From contig NW_019211454.1 in assembly GCF_002443255.2 (NCBI RefSeq), forward strand, positions 26,791,344 to 26,855,343: DNA of 64,000 nucleotides, given 5' to 3'. Source of the DNA: Varroa destructor. Taxonomy: Eukaryota > Arthropoda > Arachnida > Mesostigmata > Varroidae. Under the pieces are notes generated by a model. It searched no databases. It was not told the origin of the DNA and saw nothing but the letters and a program-made list of their open reading frames with translations. The first letter of the stretch is position 1, and the number at the start of each line of letters is the position of its first letter. The position numbers and the translations under genes were made by a program. Shown piece by piece: positions 13,381 to 27,300 of this stretch.

Positions 13381-16300
13381 GTGTGTAGATATGTTACATA
13401 TTAGACATATAACGAACAATTAATCTTTGATGCGTTCCCTCCACTAGATTATACGTTTCCTTTATGTCATCTATGAACATTTCATGGTGAAAGTTAGTTT
13501 GACTAGTTAATTTGATTTTGTCAAGTGTTAATTTCTTAGCAAAAAATCAAGTTAGATCAAAAGCAAATAAGTTGAAACATGAATTTCAGTGCTGGCCTTA
13601 TCAGGCGTCTTCTGATTTTGACGAGCTTGACTTAATTAGGAGCAGAACACTAAGCGCGAACCTCTTAAGAATATACGACTGCTTGGATCAGATAGAGTGA
13701 ACGTTCTAGAATTTCAGTGTTGATTTTATATTAAAGGCTTTATTAGCAGGGCGTAACAGTACCTCGTCGAAGGATCATTCCAAGATTTGCTGTTGCAACG
13801 TTTAACGAATTAAGTTAGCTGATGGCAACGAAATAATAATTAGCTTGCTTATAACTGAAGGAATTGGTAAACTCTGCTCATTAAGGTTCCTTTACATGTT
13901 CCGATAAGTTTATTGGTTGTTTTAAGACGGAAAACGTTGTCAGCCAGTCAAGCAATCAAAATTAGATCGAGACACAAATCTTTTACAACCGGAGTGCTAC
14001 GCATCGTTTCGTGGTACGCACATTTCAGCTTAGATCTGTACCGGTGCAAATATTTGAATAAATAAGTTTATTCTATCTATCTATCTAGGCCTAGTGTGGA
14101 TGAGCCTTGCTCAGCCATTAGATGAGTTATGCACTCGAGTCGAAAAAAAAGTTGATTCGTAAGTAACCATTCAGTTTCGAAGGTCCTTGTAGGTTTGTCC
14201 TGGGAGCGCGCTCTGCTACCACCTAAAATTTAAACCAGCCCGTAGACCATAACTGCTTGAAGCTTTGCTGGAATCGAAGTCATTGTCATAGCAACGACGA
14301 GCACAACATCGCCGTCCATCTCGACCGTTTACATCTGCTTGCCTTTACCACTGAGCTTGCGGTCTAGACAAGCGATATCGAGTAACGTACGAACGACAGA
14401 GCACATTGTCTGTATCCAAGCTAGATCGTCGTTCGTTACTTCGGTTATATTTGGTGTTATCAACGTGTCATGCTTGTTTGATCTGCTAAACCAAAACTAG
14501 ATGGGGGCGCCACAAGCGAATTATGTCCAATACGACAACTGGCTTCTCTCTCTGCTGTCGTATCTCAATTTCTTAAAGCTTAAATGTTCGACATGAACTT
14601 CAGAAGCGATCCAAAATATTTCAGTCTAATTGGAGGCTATGTTTGCGGTAGCTGATGTCCACCGAAGATATTATTACTGGTCCTAGAATGCATCATGCAG
14701 CGGAGCAATACAAACATGTTTTCCTACTATGCACCACTTATTCGGCATCAAGTTGCGTTTCGTCCTTTCAACCGAGGCGCGATCCTTTCTTAAACTACAT
14801 TACACTTTTAATATTCACTCATAGTCAACTCTTCTATGCTGAGGTATTTAAGCTGCCGAAACAGAGCTAAATGACGTTTGTTTATGGAGCAAGCTTTATA
14901 TTATGTCATTGCATTGTTGCGAGGTGTTTATTCTAAGGTCGCTAAGCCCTTGACCTGAGTGGGATTTAATAAGGCTGTGCTACCCTCTTTAAATATCGAC
15001 TAGACGACCATCATGGCAGCGAATCCAAGAGGTTTCGCTCTACGTGTCATACGGGTGCATACTCAATTGGCGATTTTTCCACTTTTTTGTTATTTACAAA
15101 AGCAACTTCATGCTCCATACGAGATCTCTAGGAAAGTTAAAACTTTATTAATATGGGTATAGAAAAGATAAGCGGGGCAGTTTCAACTCTTGCGAAGACA
15201 CAACTCTGTTTGAGGGAAATGAAACTTGTCCACTGGGTGCCTGTTATTGTTTATGCTGCTATCTCATTTATTTGGTTCGTTATACCATGGTAATGTTATC
15301 AGAGTCACAGTAATACAAGCGTGTGTGTCTGTCGATAATATTTACGTTCGCTTGATCAAATCTGTTTATATTATATTCAGAAGCGATAGACAAACTCTTG
15401 AGGAAGATCTCCGCGTTCGTTATTTTGGGCTAACTCAAACGGATGGAATTTGTTGAAGGGATAGAAGGTAATAATGCAAAAGTGCAAATTTGACTTTCTT
15501 GATTTTAGTTTAGAATACGCTTTTCACACTTTTGTCAAACGCATATGGGTGCATAACCTTAGGCCTTTGACTGATCAAATGGAGCTCGAAAAACGACTGG
15601 GATGAAAACAGTGAAACTATTAGAAATATGGCATTACAGATGTTTCGACTCAATTCGATTGATCTTCGTATGTCCTTTGCTAATTTTTATGACTATAACC
15701 TGCATTGAAAATTTAAAAGGCTGCCGTCTCTCATTGACTTTTTTCGTAAAAACCACTAATGGATCCGTACAATATGTATGACTATCCTTTGTGTGAACGA
15801 TCCGTGCATCGACTTGCTTCCCAAGAACATGTACGTGTATATCGTCCGTGTGTGGCGTGAAGTTAAAGCGTCGTGTGAATTTGTCTCAACATGCGTGACC
15901 GGCAGATTCAGTTAGGGAAATGAGGTCATCTGGTAGCGGTGACCTGAAGGTGGCCGCAGGGTTCGTAGATTCGTGAGTTTGGCCTGAGCTCCTCTCCTCG
16001 TTCTTGGCTCAGTACGGTAGCGGTTTGCTGGCTGTTAGGGGACTCAGCTGAAAGAGGTACGGGGAAGGAGGCATCTGCGATGATAACAGCGAGTCAAGAG
16101 GCCCTCACCGCGTCCGTTTCTACCACTCTTGTTGGCCTACGTACGTACCGAGCCTCCGGCTTGTACTGGCTTTAACAAATCTTTTTCAAAGCAAACGCTC
16201 CACCCTATCTGATGCCCAAATTAGAGTTCAGAGACACCTCCACTTGGCTCGTGGCTGACCACATCTCAAGACTGTGTGCTAGATTCGTAGAGAGGATAGA

Positions 16301-18497
16301 ATCGTTTCCTTTACATCTGCCATTTTTCGTTGGTTTTTGCTAAACAGCAATTCGAAGCACGACGCTTTTAAGCTGGAGCGCTATCTACTAACTCTAAGTG
16401 TAGTTCGAGTGTAGAACTTGGGATTTTGAAATGCGGTTCCCTTTGAGATTCAGGCGACGGCTCAGACAAGCTGAGCTCAATATTGGTTATTTTTTTGATC
16501 TTTCGTCTGGTTGATAAACTCCTTATCACGTCAGTAAAATAACTTTTTTTTGAATGCGCTTATCTAATCTATACAACATGAAGCTCTACGCAGCCTTCTG
16601 TTCTTATTGTGCTCCTTTAATGCATCTTTCATCCGAGTATTTAACTAGAGCAATTATTCACCCAACCTGTTATCTGACACGATGAAAATAGGATTTGGTA
16701 CTGAGGACTGCCGCTGCTCAATATCGAACACATTTATAATTATTATCAGTAAAATAAAAATTCAGTATGATAGTCAATGATACTACAATACTCTATTTAT
16801 AATAAGTTTGTTATATAGACTTTATATGAGGCAAGAAATGGTTTTGAAATCTACCGTCTGCACATCTTGCGATACGTTCACTTTATATATCCAATAAATT
16901 CAGTAAAATGAATTTGGCGTGTGCCGAAAATAAGACTTCTCTCCAAGGAAAACGTTTCATTCCTTTTTTTCTTCTGCATAGCGCCACTCACTTTAATTAA
17001 TGAATATATAGTTCCTATCGTTATGCATAACCAGCCTTCAAAAACCATCCACAAAGACGCACGCTTCGACGGGCTCGAATATAATGGTCGTAAGTAAAAC
17101 AAAGCGGTAGGTCAAACTAGTGCAACTAGTCTGTCTCTGCCTTTTTCCTCACTTTTAGTACCTCTTGCCCCATTGTCTTTTCGAGCGCAAATGCGCGGAG
17201 ATTGTTTCCAAAATGAAGGTGCCAAGCTCGCGTTAGTATATATACAGAAGTGGCACAAGACAGTTAAAGAAAAAAACTATGAAAATAGTAACAATATGGT
17301 ACGTACGTCGCTATCTAGCACAACGGCTTTGGTAGCCGGCCGGAGGGGAATAACCTGGAAAGAGGGGATATCCGGCAGCTAGAATATCTGGTAGAATAAA
17401 AACTCAAAAGACCAAAACAGGATACAAAGGACTGATGGTCCATTTCAAAAGAACAGGACTAGCGACAAGAAGATGTTGCTTGCTTGCTTGCCCGCCTCCT
17501 ACATAGTCCGCTTCCTCTATTCCATTTTAATTGAACCAGTAAGTAAGTCGCTTTTATTTTACTAACGACGTTACGCGTACATCCCCCCGCTAAAAATCCA
17601 AATCATTCACGGATATCTGGTGGCACTAGAAATCTCAAAAAACGTAATAAGGCTTTTTCAAGTCGATGCGCGGACTCGGCACAGGACGAGAACACAGCCG
17701 ATCCACGTTCACTCAATGTAGTAACGACTACCGTGCCGTTCCTTGGCTTCCTTCTCTTTTATGTGGCGCAGCTTTATCGACTACATGTAACGAAGGTAAG
17801 CGAGGATCGAGGTGGTCAGTCATGTGATAAAATCCAAATCTAACACAGCTCTAGCCATTGTCTCTTTGAAAAGTATAAACGATCTCGTCTGTTAGCCGTG
17901 CGTACACTTAAGCACAAAGAATGAGCACGTTTTTTAACCTTTAAAAAATACAGCTATAGTTGCGACGCCGCTCTCCAGCTCGTCTCCTGCAATCCTTTAT
18001 TCAGCTATGCATATATACACATATTACATACAATAACCTAGACATCAATGGGAAAATTATGCCGTGAAGCGCTATTTTACACTTGTTAACGCTCCGTTAT
18101 TTGGAAAATAGATGTCAACAGGCTTTATTATAAGGACCTATCACAACAAATTTAACAGAGTATAAAGAGGGCCCGATGTATATAATACGTTATACCTCAC
18201 ATGGGAGAAGGACACCCAGGTAGTCCTAATGCCATGGAAGCTAAATTCGCTAGAAGCTAGATTCAGTTCACCTAGTGTATTGTTAGCTTTATTAATAACC
18301 AAGTTGCAAAAAGAAGTGAGTGCGTACTAACATACGCTGGATTTCAACACTACATTGCTAAGGGGTTTATATAGAGATAATGATGGAAATCTGGATTTCA
18401 ACTCTTTAATCAAAATAAGTTACTCTATATGTAAATATCTCTTAAAAATGTCAGCACGTTCTTAGCGAATACTAATCGTTATTTTGGCTAGAAAACT
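13381..18497. other. Noncoding stretch
   Basis: No gene recognised. A (TCTA)4 tract lies at 14072-14087. A GC-richer patch at about 15900-16170 carries AGGTCA at 15923 and TGACCT at 15940, inverted nuclear-receptor-like half-sites 11 bases apart. That spacing is not a standard one. Confidence 0.4.
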
Positions 18498-18538
18498 CCT
18501 CGCATATAACAGTTGTCGCATATTTCTGTTATGCGAGG
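18498..18538. repeat. Bulged hairpin
   Basis: Positions 18498-18512 (CCTCGCATATAACAG) pair with 18526-18538 (CTGTTATGCGAGG) over 13 bp with a two-base bulge and a 13-nt loop. It is short for a microRNA precursor. Confidence 0.6.
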
Positions 18539-19079
18539 CCCTAACAATTTTAATTGACTGGCTTATCCAGAGACAATCTGCGTGTTAATATTTTTTCATA
18601 GAATAGATTCAGAATAGATAAATCTTGCTAGTATAGTAGAAAATCTACAAAGCTGCAGTAAAGTAAAAAAAGTTAGTAGAAAACAAAGAAAATATACCCT
18701 CTGAGAGTGCGTTTGTCGTTCTACATGTCCTGCTTGAAGGCCGTCCCGCGGAGAATCTCAAGTTTTCAGGATTACAATTACAATGTTAGAGCAAAATGAA
18801 TACGATCATCTGACCTTAATCATCTTTCTACCGGATTTTTTGAGGGTTGCATGATCTAACTAATTTCCTTATCGGCGCATCTAAATAGTATAACAACAAA
18901 ATTGGATATTATTACACATGCTTTGATTGCGTGGCCTCCTATATGTAGTTTCTTCATCTATACATCGGTAGTAAAAGATGCTTGCCTTTTTAAGGCATGA
19001 AAAGTAATTACACGAACCAAGATAGAAATAATAAGCAAGTTGAAGCAAACGATGGCCCCATCTAGGGAGTAACTAAGGC
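18539..19079. other. Noncoding stretch
   Basis: Nothing recognisable before the transposase relic. Confidence 0.4.
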
Positions 19080-20220
19080 ATGGCGATGAAGTCTGGTATT
19101 GTCGTCAAGCAACTAGGCTGCGGGCTTTGGACTGCCATGCGAACGGCCCACACGTCCCTTGAGAAACTCGAGATAGGAGGCTCCGTTCATTATTAAATTT
19201 TGGGCGAATATCTCATAATAGCAGATGCCGCTGATGTCCATTGGAGGTATTAGCATCACTTTACGTGCAGATCTTCACCACATTGCCACCGACCTCGATT
19301 TCTCTTCAGAGCAACGCCATTCTCTCGCCTGGTTTTGTTACCAGCTGGTGGTAGAGGTTGAACCATGCCTCGTCTATGCTGATAACATGCTCTAGATGGA
19401 TTTTTTGTTGGTCCAAGTTTTGCAAGTTGCACGTAGAATTGCACGAAGAACTTCAACTGGCCTGGACTATATTGACGGGGGACCTATTTCCTACTCAGCT
19501 TTCGCGTGTTCTGTGTTTGGGTCATGACTCAGTAACACGTTATAAGCGTTATAAATGGATGCCTAGTTTTGGCCGACAGAGCCCCTAGACTTTAAGGTCT
19601 GCTTTTGTAAAAGACCTGCTCTCTTGCAATAATGCGTTTTCGTCCTTCGAGTCTCGACATGTGGTCATCTTCTTGCTACTTTTTAATACTTCAGTCTCTG
19701 TTTTTAGAACGTGTACACCATTCACGTACTATGCCTTCGTTTAAGGTTTCCTTGCTTAATATCATCATCATCATATCCCTTCAATTAATTTCCGCAGCGC
19801 TGTGACCTTTGAGGACGAAAAACTTGATTACTGAACGTAAATTTTCAAGACTAAAAAGTGCTTTTTTGCTGGCCCGGTTCTTCTTAAAATAAACTCAATT
19901 GGTTTTTTGGACTGGAGTATCACTAGCCGCAGTTTGCCTGCTAACGGCATATAGTTCAAAACTCAATTAATTTTAAAGTGCGCCAAATTTTCTTCTGACA
20001 GCCTTAGAAAATGTATATATAGAATCCATTTGTATGCCCGTAGTTTTCTCATCCCAGAAAGCACTTTTTGATGGTGATGGATTAGTTGCCTGAATTAAAA
20101 ATTAATAATAGTAACAATAAATTGTGTGCTTCGCCCCGAAGCACCGACGTATGGTTGAAGCTTTTCCGCGCTTAGTTTGGCAATCACAAGGCCTCTAAAG
20201 ATCTGATATCTCAGGTCATC
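19080..20220 (-). pseudogene. Decayed Tc1/IS630-type (DDE_3) transposase
   Basis: Read on the minus strand, 20220-20095 encodes DLRYQIFRGLVIAKLSAEKL followed by a GASGRSTQFIV segment. This resembles the N-terminal helix-turn-helix of IS630/Tc1-like transposases (DLRxxIVxxL ... SxRTVxRIV). About 700 bases further along, 19392-19300 encodes VISIDEAWFNLYHQ then TKPGERMALL, matching the family's first catalytic Asp block (IDExGF ... KGER). A frameshifted YYEIFAQNLIMNGASYLEFL piece fits the Phe/Leu segment after it, ending near 19080. Several stops and frameshifts interrupt the reading. The distance between helix-turn-helix and Asp block is larger than normal, so the middle may hold an insertion. 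The second Asp (DN) is only faintly visible and the last acidic residue was not found. The element is inactive. Terminal repeats were not identified. Confidence 0.65.
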
Positions 20221-20359
20221 GCCACCATTTTTCGTGCACAATTTTGTAACATCTGTCTTATTCGCGTCTGCACCCAAGACATCTTTCAGTGAGGAAAAGA
20301 CTACCACCAGCGAGTCAGAAGCGCACGTGTGACTACGAGTCGTAGCGCGTTACTCAGCA

Positions 20360-20442
20360 TTTTCCATAGCAGCGTCCAAAACCTTCTCAAACACGAGAAG
20401 CAGTGAGGCAGTTCTAAGTCGCAGGGGCTAGGCTATGGAAAA
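20360..20442. repeat. Short inverted repeat upstream of the transposase relic
   Basis: TTTTCCATAGC at 20360-20370 is exactly complementary to 20432-20442. It lies about 140 bases beyond the transposase N-terminus and might be a subterminal repeat of that element. Eleven base pairs could also be chance. Confidence 0.4.
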
Positions 20443-23400
20443 CCTTAATCCGAATCAATTCGATAATATTTAGCTGTGTATTTACCTTGCTGCATGTTGT
20501 AGAGGTCCAAGAGCGTCTAAAGAATATTTCTGGTTTGGGCAGCACTCGAGCTGATCTCTATTTTAGTTTGCACTCTTACCCCCAGTATTTCCAACAGAGC
20601 AGTTTTTTGTGAAATTCAAAAAATTGTCTCGTATCACGCGTGTCGTCCGATCAACAGCTTTTAGTCCTAATTCAGCTGTCCAACTTATTTTTAACGTGTT
20701 CAGATTGTTTTAGAAGTAATAATAATTTGGCTTTTTTAGTGAATAAGAATAGTTGACATCTGCCCTCTTAATTCTGAGCTCGTAGTTTCCCACTTATTCA
20801 GTATTACTTTAATTCATCCCGATTAAATGAAATACGTTTTTATGCTGTGCCGTTAAGTTCGCCCTACTGTTTCTTACATGTTATTTTTATTAAGTTTAAA
20901 ACACGGTTTGTTTAGCTTATATATTCCATTAGAATGCTTTTGTTTAATCCTTTCCTATTACACTATTGTAACATCGAGAAACAGTGCAAAAGGCAAAGGC
21001 ATATTTGCTGACCATGTTCTTTGAGAATTATTTAAGCGGTCCTTTCGTAACGGGGCTTCGATGTTTATTACCAACAACCTAGCTAAAGTCAGGTTAAAAT
21101 ATATTTTGTACCAAATATACGTGGAATCTCGCACTTCGCTTCGAGTAAGAGAAGTGTGTTAATCTGAGCCTAAGTTTAAATTTTCCTATCATAATGAACA
21201 ATTATTTTGTTTTTAAATCTGATCTATCTTTCAAAAATCAATTTAAAATATTATAGATCTTTAAAAAAGGTTGACGTTAATCTATCCGGTAGGATAAACC
21301 TGTTGGAATATGGTTGTGCAGATCTCTAGTAAGCAAAATTGAAAAATACAACGTTTGATCTTGATAAATTTTTCCGTTTATACAAAATGGAACTTTGTTT
21401 CCACAACCTTCTAAATAAAATATATGAATTATGAGCAATAAACAAGGCATCTTAGTAAAGCTGGGCATTTCACAAGGGCGCTAAATATACACGCCTCGAG
21501 AGTCATGTATGTAGTTGCTGACCAGTACATGTTTTATTTCTGCGAACTACGTTCAGATGGCTGACTCCGTTGGAAACTAACACTTCGACGAACTTCACAC
21601 TGGAGACTCGTTCAGCTTCGCCGGTCGCATCTAGCTCCTCCTAGATGTTCAAGGTTTTTAAAAATCACTCTGAAAAAAATAAGAGACAATGGTTCAGCTG
21701 AATTTCCACTATTGCCGTTGCTTTAGATAGGCCTACGATCATCTTCGTTTAGCTTTGCTGTGTTAGCGCCTGCTGTGTTCGAAGGGCATGAGCGAGACCC
21801 TTTAGATGGGTAAAACCATACTAAATCAAGGACTCCGTTAGCTAGACGTAAAGAAAGCTGTACGGGTGATCAGATCTTTCGCTTTTCTGTTGATGTATGC
21901 TCATAAACGATCAGAGAACGCTGGCGACAAGGATCTATTCTGAAAAAGCGGGGTTAGGCCACAATTTTTGTCACGCGGTAAAGTTGCCGTTTATTCCCTT
22001 CGCAGCGGCTACAGCAGAAGCTATAAATGAAGTAATAGGAATATACCACAAAACGTATGCAGCTATTGTCTAACCTGCTACCATACGCATCCGGCGTAGA
22101 TAAAGAAAATACTGCTCCTATATAAGATCACGCTGGGCTAACGCAAGGGAAAGTTCACCGAGTGAAAACACTGGGAATTTATCTGAATGGAATAACAAAA
22201 AAATCGACAAACCGTACATGTGACATAGGACATAAGAATATATATATATATATACATATTGTTTTAAGACTTTGATTTGAAGACTTTTAAGATTTTTGTC
22301 ACCGAAAAATTGACCTATTTAAGTTAACCGAACCATTGTCATTTAAAAGAATCGTACATTTTTAGTCGAATTATCACAACAGACCACCGCATTGTTCATC
22401 GTTACCGAGAGCTGAAATTTCCCTAAGCCATGCTCGTTTTCGTTCTCCAAAGTAGCCTTGTAAGCTCTCATCATTTGTTTATATGGCCCTTTTGGGTAGT
22501 GAAAAAGTATAAAAGAATAAACTATTACATATAGTTATTGGTAAAAGTGTGCTAACTTAAAGACTTAATTACTGGTTCTTCTCTTGTTCAAGAAAAATAC
22601 AAAACACAATGGATAATGTTTAAAAGACGTAGATGTCAGTTGCAATAGAGAAGTTCTCATACGTTTACAGGCCACGCGTTTGTCGCTCTAGAGATAAAGC
22701 GCAGGCCACAAACACTCATGCAACATAAACTGATACATTTCTCGCAATAAAGTGACCGCCGCCGCAACATCTAAGCTAAGAATCCATGGCTACCGTTTGG
22801 GAATTATTTGATTTGTGATTACAAATTTTCCTTTGCATTAAATGGGTTTTTGTTAAGCTTTTTAGTTTCTATATGTTGCATGCATCTAACTTCGACTGCA
22901 GATAGTGCAATATAGAACTTCATAGACCAGTAGATTTAAATACGCTGTGAAAATAGAAGAAAAATTATTTTGTGTGCATCGCGGAAGTACGAACCTTTCA
23001 CTAATAAACTACAGCCATTAATGACGCTTTTTATAGAAACTAAACATTTCGTTTATTCTTTTTTATAGCAAAATTTATAGCACGAGCGAAGATTTCAGAG
23101 CGGAGCAATGTATGACGCCCCGTAATATGTTGCTCGGGACGTACATATATATAATGGTGCAGAGTTTTAAGTCAAATATTTTCGGTTGATGAATAAAACT
23201 TTAATAAGATAATAATCGTTATGAGAGATATTCCCTTTTATAGAAGAGAGCTTGATATATATAGCTAAAAAGATTATGTACATTATAAACTTAAAAGTAA
23301 TTAAAGTGCACAGATGATATAAAATGAAATCGCGTTTAAATTTTGGCCTAATTTTAAATTAACGGCCTGCCTTCTATCCAGATACTAGCAAAACATTGCC

Positions 23401-23849
23401 AATAAAAAATTTTGTTTATCCACGGTTACCACATCGTCTTAGGCGACCATTTTTTTTGCGGACTACGAGACCATTTTGAAACAACAGAACAACATTAAAA
23501 AACGACGAACAAGAGATACGAGCTTATGCCTCTATTAGACCTATGCATATTAGATCTATGCATTCAAAAGATCTATTTCAAGGCGAAATAAAAATTATCG
23601 ATTAATTTGATCGATTCTTTTTGGAAAATTAAAAAATATCATTGCAACTAAGAATCGCTAAAGCCATGCATTGTCCTTGTAAGCAATGCAGTAACTGTGT
23701 AGGTCCGCATCGGCGACGTCGGATGAGCAGATGTGGCTTCTAGCTAGGACCAATATACGCTGGGTTTGTCCATAAAACACCATTAGTTCGGTGACTGCCT
23801 GGCATCCAGCAACATCTTTCCACTAAAGCATCGATGCACCAAAACGCTA
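20443..23849. other. Noncoding stretch
   Basis: No gene recognised. A short TA tract lies near 22235. A frame near 22140-22200 reads VKTLGIYLNG, faintly LINE-like, but without supporting motifs. Confidence 0.4.
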
Positions 23850-24224
23850 TCAAAGTGTCTGTTGAGAAAGGCTGCAACGCTGACGAAGATATGGCTTTAG
23901 AATATTTAGAAACAGGTGATTAAATACGGTAGAGTCCTTTGCGAGGAACGATTCAGCACTAGCAGTCAGTATTGTGAAGATTTCCTTGTCACTTTGCGGT
24001 AGCCTTTTCGAGTGAAGCAGATGCTGGAAGAGTTCGTCAAACGGATAAAGACCAAACGCCTGAACAACGATACCATTTATCAGTCCTGTGCAGTGAAGGT
24101 GTCTCCAAAACAGACAGGAAGAATAAGAGTACTCGCATTTTTTGCTGTCTAACACTGATGATAAAGAAGAGTTAAAGAAAAATGAGATAGAGAAAAAAAC
24201 TAAGATTTGGACTTTATTTATCAT
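23850..24224 (-). CDS. Candidate secreted 124-residue protein, unknown family
   Basis: The minus-strand frame opens with ATG at 24224-24222, immediately preceded in frame by TAA, and closes at a TGA. Residues 1-6 (MINKVQ) precede a hydrophobic run (ILVFFSISFFF) and a small-residue region (NSSLSS), a good eukaryotic signal-peptide layout with cleavage near residues 20-25. The mature part has five cysteines and amphipathic stretches such as FDELFQHLLHSKRLP. About 120 bases upstream lies a strong splice-acceptor pattern, with a TTCTAAC branch-like site, a pyrimidine tract and TTTCAG at 24347-24346. So the frame could start within a second exon. The leader between them contains a short upstream ORF. 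No homologue is recognised and no AATAAA was seen close downstream. A chance frame in AT-rich DNA remains quite possible. Confidence 0.3.
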   Translation of the reverse strand: MINKVQILVFFSISFFFNSSLSSVLDSKKCEYSYSSCLFWRHLHCTGLINGIVVQAFGLYPFDELFQHLLHSKRLPQSDKEIFTILTASAESFLAKDSTVFNHLFLNILKPYLRQRCSLSQQTL

Positions 24225-24345
24225 CGATGGTTAACGAAGTATCCGCGCTCGTTCGAACCGTCGCAGGACATTCTTCTGCATTTGCGAGTTCTGCCGAAAT
24301 TGATGTACGCTAATGCTAAGGATATTATCTCAAATTAGAGTACTG

Positions 24346-24365
24346 CTGAAAGGAAGTTACGGAAG
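24346..24365 (-). other. Predicted splice acceptor upstream of the secreted-protein frame
   Basis: On the minus strand a pyrimidine-rich run ends in TTTCAG, followed by a second CAG (tandem acceptor). A TTCTAAC branch-like motif lies about 25-30 bases before it. It would place 5' leader plus the 124-codon frame in one exon. Confidence 0.35.
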
Positions 24366-27300
24366 ATAGGGTTAGAACGTGGGTAAGACATGAAAACAAG
24401 ATGATAGACAGAAACGGAATTAAGTATGAGTCATTAGACTAATGGAAGTATAGGATGAGTGGAGTGAAGTAGGTGTATAAGAACGAAAAAGAAATGAGGT
24501 TGGGTTGAGGGAGCGCCACTGTCGTCGTGTTCCGTGTGGTGCCATGACGGTCGCTGGCTGTCGCCAGACCTTACTAAGACGTTGAAAAAGCCGATGAAGT
24601 TATACAGATGGCCTTGAAAAAGATACGCAGTGTAAATATGCTGAAGAGGGGCCACTGGAACGCCGGAAGAAACAGCAAATTAGTGAGCTACAAATTGATG
24701 GCTGCATGGTTTAAACGCAAGCTGATGGCTGGCGCGAAAAGGGAGCAACAGGAGTCAATATTCGTTCTACACAATGCGCATCAAAGGCGATGACAAAAGG
24801 CGTTCAGAAGAGATGAAGGAGTATGATTAAAGGAGTCAGCTATTACTACGCTACGACGGCACTTACGGCAACCGCAAGTAAAATGCACAATTTTACGCAT
24901 AGGAACAATTAAGAACGCTGTGATAATGTTGTCGGTAATTTGCATGAGAAGTGAAGCCATGGTCACTGCTTCGAATTCGTTATTTAGAAACGTCTGAGCA
25001 GTTAGAAAATACTTTTTTAGATTTAACTTCTGTAGCGCGCGTCCTCTGTTAACAAATGAAACTTTTGTTTTTAACAGTCGTATCGCTAAACTTAGCGAGC
25101 TTCAAACCATATGTACACCTGCGTATTTTATGCCATATTCTTTAATTTACTTTTAAGATAATGGCATAGGTAATAGTCACTAACTGTCCGTTAACACAGA
25201 CGTATAGAGCTACATTAAAGTGATTTTACTTAAGGCATTGAACGAAGCCATTAGGTGCTGATTGGGTGTTTTTCGCAAAAAGCCGTATACGTTAAAAACA
25301 GTTCGGGCTATATACCCTACTATTAGGACTTAAAAAAAAGATAGTGATAATTTCATTTGCATCCTCGTCGTAATTGTCAAGCTCACTATTAGATAAATTT
25401 TCTCCAAACTACTTGACTGTTCGCCTTTATGCAATAAAACAAGTTTGCAATCGAAATTTCCTTCGGTTAACCCTTCATGTCCTATATTTGTATACTTACA
25501 GTTGTGGCCTGTAAGAAAGCTGTTACTATATTTACACATACGTCTACGTAATAATAAAATCCTACTTAAGGGATATATATGAACCAACTAAACGTATTAA
25601 CATTCCGCACGGATAGCAACATCTATCGTTACTCAACCAACGTTTCTATAGCCCAACTATGGCACAATAACCCCAATGTTTGGGATTAAATGGATGTCGG
25701 CTGCTTAGAAACCGTATTACAGATATAAAGATGGATTTTTTAGAATTGTTGCTGGTAAATAGTTTGTCAAATAATAATGCTGCCATCCGTTTGAATCACG
25801 GCCTCATTATTTTACAAACCGTGTGAAAGCATTCTTGTTAATATCTTCGAACCCGTTTTTAGTAACACCAGTCAGCGAATCAGAACCTGTTCGAGTTTAT
25901 TTCGACAATACGCCGAATACATACTAATTCAATGGATACAAATCCGAGGTGAAATGATATAATAAACCGTTCTTCTAGAAAATGCTAGCATGTTTACTAC
26001 GTCAATTATGTACTAATTCATTGGGTGTAGGCGAGAAACATCCTTTCTTACGATACGAAAGAACTAATGTTTACATAGCACGCCAAAATAGCCACTTAAG
26101 ATGTTACCGCGATTTTTGAAAAGTGCTAACCCATCCAGACATAATATTCATAGACGGAGTTATGGAACTTGTGACGGGGACACTGGTTGAAAATTTGATA
26201 TTGCCCTATTGATACGGACTACTACTCCGTGTTTGTGAGAATCTTCAAGGACAGCAAAACGATAAGGGCTTTCGGTCTTACTATTCTCAAAGTGTTGCTG
26301 TCAATAGTATAAAACTCATACATAGGGTCTTCATAAACAATTCAAGTTAATGGCCTACCGTCCAGTTACTCTGTCAAGGCGCGCAACGAATTAACAGAAG
26401 CGTCAAAAACGATTTTTTTTTATCTTTGAAATTGATTTTGACTGCCTACAACGAATTTCCTGTTGTGTTTTTCCTGTGCTAATGTCTAGGGATTCAACGG
26501 CCGCATATATAGTCATCCTGTGTTGAATTCGGATGACAAAGGCAACTCGTAACTTCGATGGGGCTCGTGCGCCGCGCAGAGGTTAGACAGCAACCGATAG
26601 TTGCCTATTTTTCTCAGACGAACTTCCAATCTTTCGATATGGTAAGATTGTAGTTCTGTTTAAAGACGAATTAATTTCGGTTTGTATCGCCGTGAGTCAG
26701 TATGTGTTTGTAAATACGTACTATACTCAGACCCAGACGTGTCTATCGGAAACTTCAGGCAATGCAAAGTGAGTCTAAATCGGGCCAAGCCTCATTTAGT
26801 TAGGAATGCCTCCGATAAATCTATAAAACGGCTAGGGCTATATAGAAGCATGATCCTATAAGGACTGCAAAATCCGCAAAGGTTCCGCGGCTGTAGCGCA
26901 TTTAGCCATGGGTGGGTAAAATATTTCTCTCTATGTCAAATAAAAACACGAAATTTCGAGGATATCGGTACGCAATTGCGCCAGCAAGAACGACAGGGTG
27001 AATTTTCTGCTAATTTACGACTCATTCAGCGCACTATTCATTTTAGTGCTTCTGCTACGAAGCCACGTGGTCCTGTAAAAGAAGGTGAGAGATCAGGAAA
27101 ACAGTTGTGAAACATACGATACCGTTGCGACTGGTTTGTGCACTCATAGAATACAAGTCAAATGGCAAAAATCGCTTCTATCAGTAATAATAGAAATAGG
27201 CCCTCATACAAATGTTGATTCATCATTGCTAGGAACTGTTGTGTTAAAACAGGTTTTATAAAGATTTTATGATCACTGGGTGGATTCTCGTTGCGTTGTT

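Noticed and set aside
14500..14520. CTCF-like CTAGATGGGGGCGCC
   Set aside because: It resembles the core motif but spacing does not fit, and a single site by eye is not evidence.
15923..15945. Inverted AGGTCA/TGACCT half-sites
   Set aside because: The 11-base spacer is not a known nuclear-receptor arrangement and hexamers recur often by chance.
22000..22210. LINE-like phrase VKTLGIYLNG with an upstream EAINEVIG frame
   Set aside because: The two pieces are in different frames and no RT block such as Y/FADD or PQG can be placed nearby.
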